Notes: generated from the letters alone by a model not told the origin. 52,924 nt of DNA from an uncultured Olsenella sp. (GCA_900540955.1 UQIF01000014.1:1-52924), one strand, 5' to 3'. Numbered from the stretch's first letter, positions 33,492-42,579 are shown. A program made the numbers and translations.

Positions 33492-34520
33492 GTGTCGGCA
33501 AAGATGGACCGTGACGTGCAATGCTTGATCCACGAGGCGAGCTGCAGGGATTCCTGCGCCGTCTCGCTCAACAGGAACTACGAGCGCGTGATGCAGCGAA
33601 GGGTTGATGCCGGGACGCTCGTCTCTCCCCTGCCGCACCTTTACGCCGATGCCCAAAGATGGTCGGAGCTCACCCCCGCCGAGCGACGGATCTGGGTCAT
33701 GCACGGAATGCGCGACTTCCACGAGGATTGGGTCTACTCCGGCACATCGGCCGCCATCGCCCATGGGCTCTCCGTCTCGTACAGGCATATCGGACCGCTC
33801 GAGATCGCGGATGCTCACGGCGGCAGGCGCCGCTACCGCGGCCGCGTCCTTACCCGATACGTCAAAAACGACGAGCCGGAGATCGCTTCGTACGTCTACG
33901 CGACTTCTTTGCCCAGAACTGTCTTCGATTGCGCCCGAGACCTGCCGCTGCGCGACGCGCTGGCAGTGGCGGACTCCGCATTGGCCACAGGCAGGATGAC
34001 CAAACAGCAGCTCATTGACTATGTCAAGGCCTCTCCGGAAGAGTGCATCGGGATCGAGCGAGCTCGACTCGTGGCAAAGCTCGCCGACGGCCGCGCGGGG
34101 AGCGGCGGGGAGTCGATTGCCCGAGCCGCCATGTATGAGCTCGGCTTTGCCTTGCCCGACCTCCAAGCGAAGGTCTGCGACCCGATATCGCGACGGCCGT
34201 ACTTCGTCGATTTCAAGTGGGAGCTCCCAGGCGGCATCGTCTACGGCGAGCTCGACGGAGCAGAGAAGTACACAGACCCGCAGATGAACGGTGGAAAAGA
34301 CGCGCTATCGAAGCTGCGGGAGGAGCGCAGGCGCGAATCAAGGATCAGCATCGAGGGAAACCTCATCGTGCGCTTCTCGATGGAGGACGTAGGCGATGCC
34401 TGGACATTCGATAGGCTGCTGTCCACGTTCGGCGTGCCGAAGGTTCGAGGGCCGATCATCTCCGTTGAAGACGGGCCGGCGCGCGTGGAGGTGCCGCTTG
34501 AGGCGTATGGCCTCGGGTAA
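33492..34520 (+). CDS. Orphan AbiEi-like / PD-(D/E)xK (DUF559-like) putative nuclease, paralogue 2
   Basis: Protein of 342 residues from GTG 33492 (GGAGGG ribosome site). The frame remains open upstream to an ATG at 33390 that lies inside the palindrome. The N-terminus (~15-60, RRVDAGTLVSPLPHLYADAQRW) resembles the AbiEi-type winged helix. It is followed by the AbiEi core VYSGTSAAIAHGL (~81-93) and LPRTVFDCARDLPLRDAL (~140-157). The C-terminus has the restriction-like triad Glu207 (GGESIAR), Asp240 (YFVDFKW) and Glu253 (GELDGAEKY). Fusion of these two parts is known in Actinobacteria, mostly without assigned function. No toxin partner or methylase is adjacent. It is enclosed by two copies of one palindrome. 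Confidence 0.78.
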   Translation: MSAKMDRDVQCLIHEASCRDSCAVSLNRNYERVMQRRVDAGTLVSPLPHLYADAQRWSELTPAERRIWVMHGMRDFHEDWVYSGTSAAIAHGLSVSYRHIGPLEIADAHGGRRRYRGRVLTRYVKNDEPEIASYVYATSLPRTVFDCARDLPLRDALAVADSALATGRMTKQQLIDYVKASPEECIGIERARLVAKLADGRAGSGGESIARAAMYELGFALPDLQAKVCDPISRRPYFVDFKWELPGGIVYGELDGAEKYTDPQMNGGKDALSKLREERRRESRISIEGNLIVRFSMEDVGDAWTFDRLLSTFGVPKVRGPIISVEDGPARVEVPLEAYGLG

Positions 34521-34536
34521 GATCATCGGAATAGCC

Positions 34537-34605
34537 GAGCTCCCTCCTGCTTTGCCCGTTTTGCCGCTTTTGGGGCATGAAAATGGGTCAAACAGGAGGG
34601 ACCTC
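34537..34605. repeat. 69-bp palindrome (GAGCTCCCTCC family), copy right of orphan nuclease 2
   Basis: Arms 34537-34562 and 34580-34605 pair with about five mismatches, some of them G-T. The right arm (AAATGGGTCAAACAGGAGGG) is identical to that of the left copy over 20 bases. It begins 16 bases after the nuclease stop codon. Confidence 0.88.
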
Positions 34606-34657
34606 GATTCGGAAAGAAGAGCGCGGGCAAGAAGGACGCCGCCCGAAGCGCGGCGCG

Positions 34658-35578
34658 CTACGCCGTGAGGTACACCATCGCGAGGATCATCGCGAATCCG
34701 ACGAAGTCGGTGGGGGCGAGGCTCGTGCCGAGGAAGACCACGGTCGAGATGGTGGCGGCGATGGGCTCGGCGGTGCCGAGCAGCGACGCGCGCATCGAGC
34801 CAGCATCCTGGGCACCCTGCAGGTAGAGCGTGTAGCTCCCGAAGGTTCCGACCACCACGGCGAAGGCGATCGCCGCGATCGCGGCGCCGTCGAGCACGGG
34901 TATGTGCTCCCACGGGCGATAGAAGACCAGCAGGGTGATCCCCGAGACCAGAAACGCGAGGCCGTTCACGGTGAAGTTGCCCCAGCGCTTCATCGTCTGC
35001 GCTGGGAGGACGGCGAGCACCGCGGCCGACGCCGCGCATGTAAGGCCCCAGACAAGGCCCATAAAGGGCAGGCTGAGCTGGCTAGGGTCTCCGCCCGTGG
35101 CAATGAGGAAGGTGCCGACGAACGCGAGCGCGAGGCCGATCGCCTCCTTGGGGGACGGCGCGCGGCGGCCGCGCAGGCAGGTCCACGCGAGGACGAGGCC
35201 CATGCCGAGGCTCTGCATGATGGTCGCCATGGCTGAGCTCGTCCAGTTGATGGCCTGCAGATACGAGATCTGCGAGAAGAGGATCGCGCCGAAGGCGACG
35301 ACGACGATCTCGAGCATGCCGCGGCGGTCGCGCACGACGCCGCGGATCCGCTGTCTGCCCTTAGACGTGGCTGCCGCGGCGGCGAGGAACAGCCAGCACG
35401 CGGTGAGCTCGCGGATGCACGCGAGCCACAGCGGGTCGATGGAGTAGGTCCGCATGAGCCAGCTCTGCACCGTCCCGTTGACGCCCCACAGCGTTGCGCC
35501 CACGATGATGCCTGCCATGCCGCGGCGAACGCGCGAGTGGTCCTCGACGGTCTTCGTATGATCAGGCTGGTCGGACAT
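34658..35578 (-). CDS. EamA-family drug/metabolite exporter (DMT superfamily)
   Basis: Ten-helix membrane protein of 306 residues with the duplicated EamA fold. GIIVGATLWGVNGTVQSWLM begins the first half, AINWTSSAMATIMQSLGMGLVLAWTCL ends it, and GLVWGLTCAASAAVLAVLPA starts the second. The end is GTAEPIAATISTVVFLGTSL, a hallmark of the family. The substrate is unknown; relatives export amino acids or other small metabolites. It is divergent from the PreP-like gene and ends 52 bases from the palindrome of the nuclease unit. Confidence 0.88.
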   Translation of the reverse strand: MSDQPDHTKTVEDHSRVRRGMAGIIVGATLWGVNGTVQSWLMRTYSIDPLWLACIRELTACWLFLAAAAATSKGRQRIRGVVRDRRGMLEIVVVAFGAILFSQISYLQAINWTSSAMATIMQSLGMGLVLAWTCLRGRRAPSPKEAIGLALAFVGTFLIATGGDPSQLSLPFMGLVWGLTCAASAAVLAVLPAQTMKRWGNFTVNGLAFLVSGITLLVFYRPWEHIPVLDGAAIAAIAFAVVVGTFGSYTLYLQGAQDAGSMRASLLGTAEPIAATISTVVFLGTSLAPTDFVGFAMILAMVYLTA

Positions 35579-35673
35579 GTTTCAACTCCTGTTCGCAATC
35601 GGCCCAGATAGGGTAACACCCCTATGTCTGCGGTATCCTTCGAATATAAAAAATACGAGCAAAAAGGAGCATC

Positions 35674-38604
35674 ATGGCAAAGAAGGACAACTTGTCCCCC
35701 GACGCGGCGCTCGCCGTGGGCACAAGCCATTCCGGATTCATTGTCGAGCGCGTCGAGGCCGTCCGCGAGATCGGCGGTCAGGCCCACGTCATGCGCCACG
35801 AGGCCACGGGCGCGCGCCTGATGTGGCTTTCCAACGACGACGCGAACAAATCCTTCTCCATAGCGTTCAAGACCCCGCCCGCCGACGACACCGGCGTGTT
35901 CCACATCCTCGAGCACTCGGTGCTTTGCGGCTCGGACGATTACCCTGTCAAAGAACCCTTCGTCAACCTGCTCAAAACGAGCATGCAGACCTTCCTGAAC
36001 GCGCTCACTTTCCCCGACAAAACGATGTACCCCGTGGCATCGACGAACACGGCAGATCTCGAGAACCTCATGGGCGTCTACCTCGACGCCGTCCTGCACC
36101 CGGCGATCTACAACCGCCCCCGCATCTTTGAGCAGGAGGGCTGGCACCTCGAGGTCGAGGGCGAGGGCGTAGAGGCGCGTCTTTCTTACAACGGCGTCGT
36201 GTTCAACGAGATGAAGGGTGCGCTCTCCGACCCGGACGACGTCCTCTACCAGTCGCTTTCCAGCGCGCTGTTCCCCGACACCGCTTACGGTTTCGAGTCG
36301 GGCGGCAACCCCCGCGCCATCCCCGGCCTCACCTACGAGAAGTTCCTCGAGACCCACGCGCGCCACTACGACCTCGCGAACAGCTACACCGTGCTCTACG
36401 GCGACCTCGACATCGAGCGCGAGCTCGCCTTCATCGACGCGCGCTTTACCAGGGCCTGCCGCCGAGACGCCGGCACCCCGAACCCGCTCGCTCTCCAGGC
36501 ACCCGTCGCGCCCGAGCGCCGCGTCATCAGGATGGCCACGGCAGAGAGCAACGCCGAGGTCGGCGTGAGCTACGTGATCGGCACCGCCGCCGACCGCGCG
36601 CGTGTGCTCGCGGTCGACGTCCTTCTTGACGCCTTGACCGGGTCGAACGAGTCGCCGCTCAAGCGCGCCGTCATGGACGCCGGCCTTGCCGACGACTTCG
36701 AGGCGACCCTCATCGACGGCGTCCTGCAGCCGCAGGCCATGTTCACGCTGAAGGGCGTGCGCCCGGGCCGGGCAGGCGAGTTCCGCGCGCTGCTCGAGGG
36801 CGAGTGCCGCCGCCTCGCCGAGGACGGCATCCCGCGCGAGAAGCTCGAGGCGGCGCTGGCCCAGGCCGAGTTCAACCTGCGCGAGGGCGACTGGGGCGGC
36901 TACCCCGACGGCGTCGCGCTGAGCATGACGGTGATGTCGTCGTGGCTCTACGACGACGAGCGCCCGCTCGACTATGTCCACTATGAGGAGGCGCTCGCCG
37001 AGGTCAAGGGCATGCTCGACGGCGGGTTCGAGCAGCTCCTGCACGAGCTCGTCTGCGAGAGCTGCCACAGCGCCGAGGTGGAGCTCGTTCCCGTGGAAGA
37101 CGGCGACGCTGCCGACGAGCAGGCGGAGCTCGCGGACAAGCGCGCCCAGATGAGCGATGCCGAGCTCGCCGCCGTGGCGGCAGAGGTCGCCGCTCTTCGC
37201 GCCGAGCAGGAGGCCCCGGACTCGCCCGAGGCCCTGGCCAAGCTGCCGCAGCTCCACGTGGCAGACATCGAGGACCCCACGCCTGAGCCGGACGCCCCCA
37301 TGGTCGAGGCGCCGCTGCCCTGCATCGCGCACGAGCTCGACACCCATGGGATCGCATACGTGTACCACTACTTCGACCTGCGCCGCTGCACGGCAGACGA
37401 GCTTCCCTACATCGGGCTTCTTTCCGACTTGCTCGGCAAGCTCGATACCCGCAGCCGTTCCGCCTCCGACCTCGACACCCTCATCGAGACGAACCTCGGC
37501 GGGCTGGACTTCTTTGTGGAGACCTACGCGCCCAATGACGACCTTGCGGCCGCCGTGCCCACCTTCGTCGTGGGCGCCTCGGCTCTCTCCGACAAGGTCG
37601 AGCGCCTGGCGGACATCCCGCGCGAGGTGTGGGGCTCCACTGACTTCAGCGACCTCGACGACATCCGAGACATTCTCACGCAGCGCAAGATCGCACTCGA
37701 GCAGTACTTCGTGAGCTCCGGCCACGCAGCGGGCATCCTGCGCGCAAACACGTACTTCTCTGCCGCCGCCAAGGCGAGCGGGCTTATGGGGGGCGTCGAC
37801 TTCTATCTGTTCCTGCGCGAGCTTCTGGCCAACTGGGACGAGCGCAAGGCCGCGCTGTCCGCCAAGCTCGCCGAGCTTTGCGAGCGCGTGTTCACCGCAG
37901 ACGAGGTCACGGTGAGCTTCATCGGCGCCGCCGCCGACCGCGATCGCTACTGGGCCGCCGCCGGCGACCTCGGACTGCCAAAGACCGGCAAGAAGGCCGC
38001 CCACGTGCTCGACGTCCATGCCGCGGGTGCCCGCAACGAGGGCTTCTCGATCCCGTCGAACGTGAGCTACGTCACGCGCGCGACCGCGCCGTCCGCCGTC
38101 GACACCGGCACCGTCGGCTGCTGGCACGTTGCCACGCGCGCGATCACCTACGACTACCTGTGGAACGAGGTCCGCGTCAAGGGCGGCGCGTATGGCACCG
38201 GTTTCCGTCGCGGCAGCACGGGCGAGCATTCCTTCTGGTCGTTCCGCGACCCGGCAATCGACGCGACCCTTGAGCGCTACGACGGCTGCGCGGCGTGGCT
38301 CGCCGGCTGGGACGGCAGCGAGGACGAGCTCGCGGGCTATATCGTGAGCACCGTCGCCGCACACGACGCGCCGACCAAGCCCCGCGCCCTCGCTCGCCGA
38401 CAGGACATCGCCCGATTCAACCAGAAGGAGCCCGGCTGGCGCGACAAGGTGCGTGCCGAGGAGCTCGCCGTGACCACGGACGACATCCGCGCGCTCGCGG
38501 CGGCGCTCGCCGACAAGGAGCCTGCGGCCGGCGTCTGCGTGTTCGGCGGGGACGACGCGCTTGCGGCGAGCTCGCTCGACCTCGACGTCACGCCGCTCTG
38601 CTAG
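35674..38604 (+). CDS. M16C presequence-protease-like (PreP) zinc metallopeptidase
   Basis: Cytosolic or surface-associated insulinase-family peptidase of 976 residues, the two-halves-in-one-chain M16C type. The inverted zinc motif is HILEH (77-81), with the distal Glu179 in NGVVFNEMKGAL. ALTFPDKTMYPVASTNTADLENLM and WHLEVEG are PreP blocks. A charged Ala/Glu helix (~470-515) links the halves. The C-terminal half has VRVKGGAYGTGFRRGSTGEHSFWSFRDP. The family degrades unfolded peptides of up to about 65 residues. ATG 35674 follows AAGGAG. The gene is monocistronic with its own terminator. A very long antisense frame across it is a codon-bias shadow. Confidence 0.92.
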   Translation: MAKKDNLSPDAALAVGTSHSGFIVERVEAVREIGGQAHVMRHEATGARLMWLSNDDANKSFSIAFKTPPADDTGVFHILEHSVLCGSDDYPVKEPFVNLLKTSMQTFLNALTFPDKTMYPVASTNTADLENLMGVYLDAVLHPAIYNRPRIFEQEGWHLEVEGEGVEARLSYNGVVFNEMKGALSDPDDVLYQSLSSALFPDTAYGFESGGNPRAIPGLTYEKFLETHARHYDLANSYTVLYGDLDIERELAFIDARFTRACRRDAGTPNPLALQAPVAPERRVIRMATAESNAEVGVSYVIGTAADRARVLAVDVLLDALTGSNESPLKRAVMDAGLADDFEATLIDGVLQPQAMFTLKGVRPGRAGEFRALLEGECRRLAEDGIPREKLEAALAQAEFNLREGDWGGYPDGVALSMTVMSSWLYDDERPLDYVHYEEALAEVKGMLDGGFEQLLHELVCESCHSAEVELVPVEDGDAADEQAELADKRAQMSDAELAAVAAEVAALRAEQEAPDSPEALAKLPQLHVADIEDPTPEPDAPMVEAPLPCIAHELDTHGIAYVYHYFDLRRCTADELPYIGLLSDLLGKLDTRSRSASDLDTLIETNLGGLDFFVETYAPNDDLAAAVPTFVVGASALSDKVERLADIPREVWGSTDFSDLDDIRDILTQRKIALEQYFVSSGHAAGILRANTYFSAAAKASGLMGGVDFYLFLRELLANWDERKAALSAKLAELCERVFTADEVTVSFIGAAADRDRYWAAAGDLGLPKTGKKAAHVLDVHAAGARNEGFSIPSNVSYVTRATAPSAVDTGTVGCWHVATRAITYDYLWNEVRVKGGAYGTGFRRGSTGEHSFWSFRDPAIDATLERYDGCAAWLAGWDGSEDELAGYIVSTVAAHDAPTKPRALARRQDIARFNQKEPGWRDKVRAEELAVTTDDIRALAAALADKEPAAGVCVFGGDDALAASSLDLDVTPLC

Positions 38605-38635
38605 GCAGCCGTCCACCGAAGCCGGCATTCAGAAA

Positions 38636-38675
38636 GAAGGTCCCGAGCCGCTGAGATTGGCGACTCGGGACCTTC
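38636..38675. terminator. Terminator after the PreP-like gene
   Basis: GAAGGTCCCGAG (38636-38647) pairs perfectly with CTCGGGACCTTC (38664-38675), and ATTGT follows. It lies between convergent genes. Confidence 0.75.
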
Positions 38676-38720
38676 ATTGTGCTTGCCGCGGTATCCAGCC
38701 AGGCAAAAATGACTGCCAAA

Positions 38721-39320
38721 TCAGACAGGCTGAATTAGCAGGTCGGAGAGGGAGAGCTTGGGGACGTGGTGGGAGCCGTCGGGCTCGCGCCAATAGACGA
38801 GGCCGTGGTCGGTCGTCGCGGGCTCGAGCACGATCTTCTCGGCGCGGGGGCCGAGCGCTATGACCATCGAGACGGCATAGCCGGACTTGGTAAGGCCCAG
38901 GTCGTCGGCAAGGCTCGCGTCGTAGCTCTTGTGCATGCAGGCCCCGAGGCCGCGCGTCGCGGCGGCGAGCACAATGGACTGGCTCGCGATGCCGGTATCG
39001 ATCAGGCGAATCGGGTTGGCGGCGAGTTTCTCCGGCAGGCACACGACGATGTAGCCGCCCGGGCGCTCGCCCGGCTCCGGGCCGTCCCAGTCCTTGAGGG
39101 CGCCTGCCCAGTGGAGGTGCGAGAAAACCGTCTGCGCCGCGTCGGCGTCATCGGCGCTCACGACGCGGAAGCGCAGAAGCTGCATGTTGTTGCCGCACGG
39201 CGAGAGGCGCGCGGCGTCCACAAGCTCGCAAAGCTCGTCCTCGGACACCGGCTCGCCGCTAAAGCGGCGATACGTGCGCGCGCCCTCGACGAGGTCGCGG
39301 AAATCGTTCGGGTCGATCAT
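38721..39320 (-). CDS. Nitroreductase-family flavoprotein
   Basis: FMN-dependent oxidoreductase of 199 residues. The N-terminus has RTYRRFSGEPVSEDELCELVDAARLSPCGNN, where the Arg-rich loop contacts the FMN phosphate. TGIASQSIVLAAATRGLGACM is the usual mid-domain block. The end, after DHGLVYWREPDGSHHVPKLSLSDLL, is slightly different from classical NfsB types. The physiological substrate is unknown. ATG 39320 follows GGAAGGGG; the frame is open well upstream (to 39998) but that part is antisense-like Arg/Ala sequence. It is last in the tmk-holB-ricT group, 14 bases after ricT. Confidence 0.88.
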   Translation of the reverse strand: MIDPNDFRDLVEGARTYRRFSGEPVSEDELCELVDAARLSPCGNNMQLLRFRVVSADDADAAQTVFSHLHWAGALKDWDGPEPGERPGGYIVVCLPEKLAANPIRLIDTGIASQSIVLAAATRGLGACMHKSYDASLADDLGLTKSGYAVSMVIALGPRAEKIVLEPATTDHGLVYWREPDGSHHVPKLSLSDLLIQPV

Positions 39321-39334
39321 TGGAGTACCCCTTC

Positions 39335-40816
39335 CTACTCCGCGGAGGCGGTGGACTGGCCGCCCTGGTTTCCGCCCTGGCCGCCGCGACGGCGCCTGCG
39401 GCGACGCGGCTTGGCCTCGCCGCCCTCGGCCTGGCCGCCCTGCCCCTGCTGCTTGGGCGTCTGGCCCTGCTGCTGGGCCGCGGCGCCGCCCTTGTCGCCG
39501 GGACGGCGACGGCGCGTCGGGCGCATCCCGCCGCCGCGCGGCTGCTGGCGCTGCTCGGGCGCCTGGGCGCCGTCCGCGCCCTCGGCACGGTGGTGCCTGC
39601 GCCTGGTAGCGCCGGACTTCGCCTCGCCCTCGGGCTTCATGTGCGCGGGGGCACCGGCCTGCTTGCCTCCGTCGCCGGGGGCGCGGCGCTTGCGGCGACG
39701 GCCCTCCTGCTCGGCAGGAGCCTGCTGCTCGCCGCGCTGGCGGCGCTCGCGCCTCTGCTGCTCCTGGCCCTGGCGCTGACCGCCCTGGCCCGCGCCCTCC
39801 TCCCCGCCGCGGCGACGGCGCTTCTTGGTCTCGACGAAGATGTCGCTCGCGTCGGGGCCCTCGACGGGCGCGACGCCGTTCTTGCGGTCGAGCTCGGCGA
39901 GCGCCATCTGCACGTCGGGCGACTGCAAACGATCGAGCACCTCGCGCGTGACGGTGTCGGGACGGCACGCGCAGCCGAGCTCCCGGGACTTCTTGCACGC
40001 GGCCTCGGAGGCGGTCATGTCGGCGAGGTCCACTCGGATGGTCTTGCCGCCCTCCAGGCGCAGGACGATCTGCTCCTTAGGGGTGTTGTACTCGACGATC
40101 TTGCCCTTGCCGAGCGGCGTGTCGATGACGGCGTTGCGCTTGGGGGCGCGGCTCTTGAAGTCGCGGTAGGCCTCGAACTCGTAGCGCAGGCAGCACATGA
40201 GGCGGCCGCACGCGCCCGATATCTTGGTGGAGTTGAGCGGCAGGTCCTGCTCCTTGGCCATGCGGATGCTCACCGGGTCGAAGCTCACGGCGAAGCGGCG
40301 GCAGCACAGCTCCTGGCCGCAGTGGCCGTAGCCGCCCACGATGGCGGCCTCCTCGCGAACGCCGATCTGGCGCATATCTATGCGGACGCGCAGCTCGCGC
40401 GAAAGGTCGCGCACAAGCTGGCGGAAGTCCACGCGGTCCTCGGCCGCGAAGTAGCAGACAGCCTTCTCCTCGTCGAAGAGGTACTCGACGCCCACGGGCT
40501 TCATCTCGAGGCCCGAGGTGGCCACGAGGCGGCGGAAAATGGGCATCGACTCGTCGCCGCGGCGGGCGTGCTCGTCAGCCAGGTCGAGGTCGTCGTCGGT
40601 GCAGATGCGGATGACGTTCTTGAGCTGGGCGTGGCCGATGGCGAGCGTCAACTCGTCGTTGGTCAGCGACTGCGCGTCGCCGACGGCCAAACCGATCTCG
40701 CGGCCGCGCTCGGTCTGCACGATGACGTGGTCGCCCTCCTGGGCGCCCGTGCCGGAGGGGTCGAACCAAAGCTCGTGCACCGAGTACTCGAGCTTAACGG
40801 GAATAACGTTGGGCAT
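39335..40816 (-). CDS. ricT: PSP1-domain protein, RicT/YaaT-like, with long basic C-terminal tail
   Basis: The 493-residue product has a conserved part (1-~325) that matches RicT/YaaT: the EGDHVIVQTERGREIGLAVG start, then GGYGHCGQELCCRRF (~161-175) and KISGACGRLMCCLRYE (~198-213), the cysteines that bind Fe-S clusters in the B. subtilis Y-complex, which promotes RNA maturation by RNase Y. The order tmk-holB-ricT is the same as in Firmicutes, which supports the call. From residue ~331 a ~160-residue tail rich in Arg, Gly and Gln (KKRRRRGGEE, RRRRRRRGGQGG) follows; RicT elsewhere ends at ~275. The tail is probably disordered and RNA-binding (inference). The start ATG directly follows the holB stop (TAAATG). 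Confidence 0.87.
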   Translation of the reverse strand: MPNVIPVKLEYSVHELWFDPSGTGAQEGDHVIVQTERGREIGLAVGDAQSLTNDELTLAIGHAQLKNVIRICTDDDLDLADEHARRGDESMPIFRRLVATSGLEMKPVGVEYLFDEEKAVCYFAAEDRVDFRQLVRDLSRELRVRIDMRQIGVREEAAIVGGYGHCGQELCCRRFAVSFDPVSIRMAKEQDLPLNSTKISGACGRLMCCLRYEFEAYRDFKSRAPKRNAVIDTPLGKGKIVEYNTPKEQIVLRLEGGKTIRVDLADMTASEAACKKSRELGCACRPDTVTREVLDRLQSPDVQMALAELDRKNGVAPVEGPDASDIFVETKKRRRRGGEEGAGQGGQRQGQEQQRRERRQRGEQQAPAEQEGRRRKRRAPGDGGKQAGAPAHMKPEGEAKSGATRRRHHRAEGADGAQAPEQRQQPRGGGMRPTRRRRPGDKGGAAAQQQGQTPKQQGQGGQAEGGEAKPRRRRRRRGGQGGNQGGQSTASAE

Positions 40817-41944
40817 TTAGAGTGCCTCCTTTATGGCAAGCAGCATAACCTCGAGGGTGAGCTGCGCGGAAACGTTCCTGGAAAGATGCTTCGCGGCGTC
40901 GGAGCACGCGGCGAGCGCGGCGAGGACGCCGGACGTCGAGGCATACGCCGAGATGCGCGCGACGGCGTCGGCCGCGTCCGAGTTGACTATGGGGGCGCCC
41001 ACTCCCTCGCAGGTCAGAAGGACGTCGCGCAGCATCGACTCGGCGGCGGCGATGGCCTCCATCATACCTGAACGCTCGCGGGCAGTTAGCTCGCGCTTAT
41101 TCGCGGCCTCCACGGCCTTGAGGGCGGCGCTGGTGAGGAAGTCGGAGCTCTCCTTGACGGCGGCGTCCTGAGCGTCCTTGATGTCTGCAAGAGGAACCTT
41201 GACGGCGGCCACGATCTCGCCCGCCGACTTGATGACGTCCCACGAATCGTCTCGGGCAAGCTCGCCGATGGTCCTCACGACAAGACGCCGGACCTGTCGG
41301 CGGCTCGTTGAGTTGAGGAAGTCGCAAGCGCGCGCCGGAGTGCCCGCGACGGCAAGGGCGATGCGGGCCTCGCGCTCGGAGGCCCCCGACTCGCGAAGGA
41401 CCGCCTGCAACGCGGCGTCGGGCGAGGTCACGCGGAACGGCACGACCTGGCAGCGGCTCACGATGGTGGGCAGCATCGCCGCGACGGTACGGCCCAAGAG
41501 AACAAAGACGACGCCCGCCGGCGGCTCCTCGAGGGTCTTGAGCAGCGCGTTTGCCGCCGTGCCGCGCATAAGGTCGGCGCGATCAATAATGTAGACCTTG
41601 GCCTTCGCGCGCATGGGCGCCAGGCTCACGTCGGCAATCAGGTCGCGTATCTGGTCGGCAAGGTAGCCCGTGGCGCTCGCCGGGGCGAGCCAGTGCACGT
41701 CGGGGTGCGTGTGATGAGAGACGCGGCGGCACTCGTCGCAGGTCGCGTCGCCGCCGTTGGGGCACACGACGCACTTTGCAAGCGCCTCCGCGGCGTCGAG
41801 CTTACCCGACCCGGGCGCCCCGACAAAGAGATACGCGTGGCTCAGCCTACCCTCGGCGATGGCCCGGGCGAGGAAGTCGTGGACTCGCGGCTGGTCGGCG
41901 ACGGCGGCCAGGGCACGCGGGACGGATGCGGGGGCCTCGCTCAT
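40817..41944 (-). CDS. holB: DNA polymerase III subunit delta'
   Basis: Clamp-loader subunit of 375 residues. The N-terminal AAA+ module has a P-loop-like GAPGSGKLDAAE, with Leu in place of Ser/Thr after the Lys, so nucleotide binding is doubtful, as in other delta' proteins. The zinc module is CVVCPNGGDATCDEC. KVYIIDRADLMRGTAANALLKTLEEPP is the family's Walker B/sensor stretch, and TIVSRCQVVPFR holds the SRC motif. ATG 41944 overlaps the tmk stop (ATGA). The position between tmk and ricT is the conserved one. Confidence 0.93.
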   Translation of the reverse strand: MSEAPASVPRALAAVADQPRVHDFLARAIAEGRLSHAYLFVGAPGSGKLDAAEALAKCVVCPNGGDATCDECRRVSHHTHPDVHWLAPASATGYLADQIRDLIADVSLAPMRAKAKVYIIDRADLMRGTAANALLKTLEEPPAGVVFVLLGRTVAAMLPTIVSRCQVVPFRVTSPDAALQAVLRESGASEREARIALAVAGTPARACDFLNSTSRRQVRRLVVRTIGELARDDSWDVIKSAGEIVAAVKVPLADIKDAQDAAVKESSDFLTSAALKAVEAANKRELTARERSGMMEAIAAAESMLRDVLLTCEGVGAPIVNSDAADAVARISAYASTSGVLAALAACSDAAKHLSRNVSAQLTLEVMLLAIKEAL

Positions 41945-42579
41945 CTGCCCTCCCCCGCGAGCTCGGGAAGAAGGTCGGCCAAGGCAGCGTCGAGCCGCGC
42001 CGAGACGTCCTCCACCGAGCCTTCCGCGTCTACCTTGCGCACGCGTCCGGGCTCCTCGGCCACAAGCCGCAGGTACCCCTCGCGAACGCGGCGCTGAAAG
42101 GCCACGCCCTCGGCCTCCATGCGGTCGGCCCCGTCGCGCGTGGCGCGGGCCAGGGCGGCGTCGGTCTCCATGTCGAGCACGAGCGTGCGGTCGGGATCCA
42201 CCCCGCAGCTGCCGAGCGCGTTGCCCGAGCGGATGGTCTGCTGCTCGAGAGCGCGGCCGGCAGCCTGGTAGGCATAGGTGGAGTCGTAGAACCTGTCGCA
42301 CACGACGACGGCACCGCGCGCGAGCGCAGGCTCTATGACCTGGCGCACGAGCTGGGCGCGGGCGGCCTCGAACAGCAGAAGCTCGCACTCGGGGCACATC
42401 TCGCCGTTGGCGGGATCGAGCACGAGGGCGCGGATCTTCTCGCTAATGGCCGTCCCGCCCGGCTCGCGCAGGCGCACGACCTCGCGGCCTGCCGCCTCAG
42501 CGCGGTCGGCAAGAAGGGCCGCCTGCGTCGATTTGCCGCAGCCGTCAGCCCCCTCGAGCGTGATGAAGATTCCTCTCAT
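41941..42579 (-). CDS. tmk: Thymidylate kinase
   Basis: Phosphorylates dTMP to dTDP. The 212-residue product starts MRGIFITLEGADGCGKSTQA, with P-loop GADGCGKST, then LREPGGTAISEKIR, DRFYDSTYAYQ and a lid region RATRDGADRMEAEG. The family usually ends near 205-215 residues, so length is normal. It starts the tmk-holB-ricT-nitroreductase group; the preceding topA is 163 bases upstream and separated by a palindrome. Confidence 0.96.
   Translation of the reverse strand: MRGIFITLEGADGCGKSTQAALLADRAEAAGREVVRLREPGGTAISEKIRALVLDPANGEMCPECELLLFEAARAQLVRQVIEPALARGAVVVCDRFYDSTYAYQAAGRALEQQTIRSGNALGSCGVDPDRTLVLDMETDAALARATRDGADRMEAEGVAFQRRVREGYLRLVAEEPGRVRKVDAEGSVEDVSARLDAALADLLPELAGEGR

Noticed and set aside
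22363..34520. Classical AbiE toxin-antitoxin pairs
   Set aside because: Neither AbiEi-like gene has an AbiEii nucleotidyltransferase toxin beside it, and both carry a nuclease-like C-terminus that AbiEi lacks.
34990..38628. A 1212-codon open frame antisense to the PreP-like gene
   Set aside because: It is the mirror of a GC-rich real gene (Val/Asp/Glu/Arg-rich, no domains, no ribosome site); the sense frame has a complete M16C peptidase.
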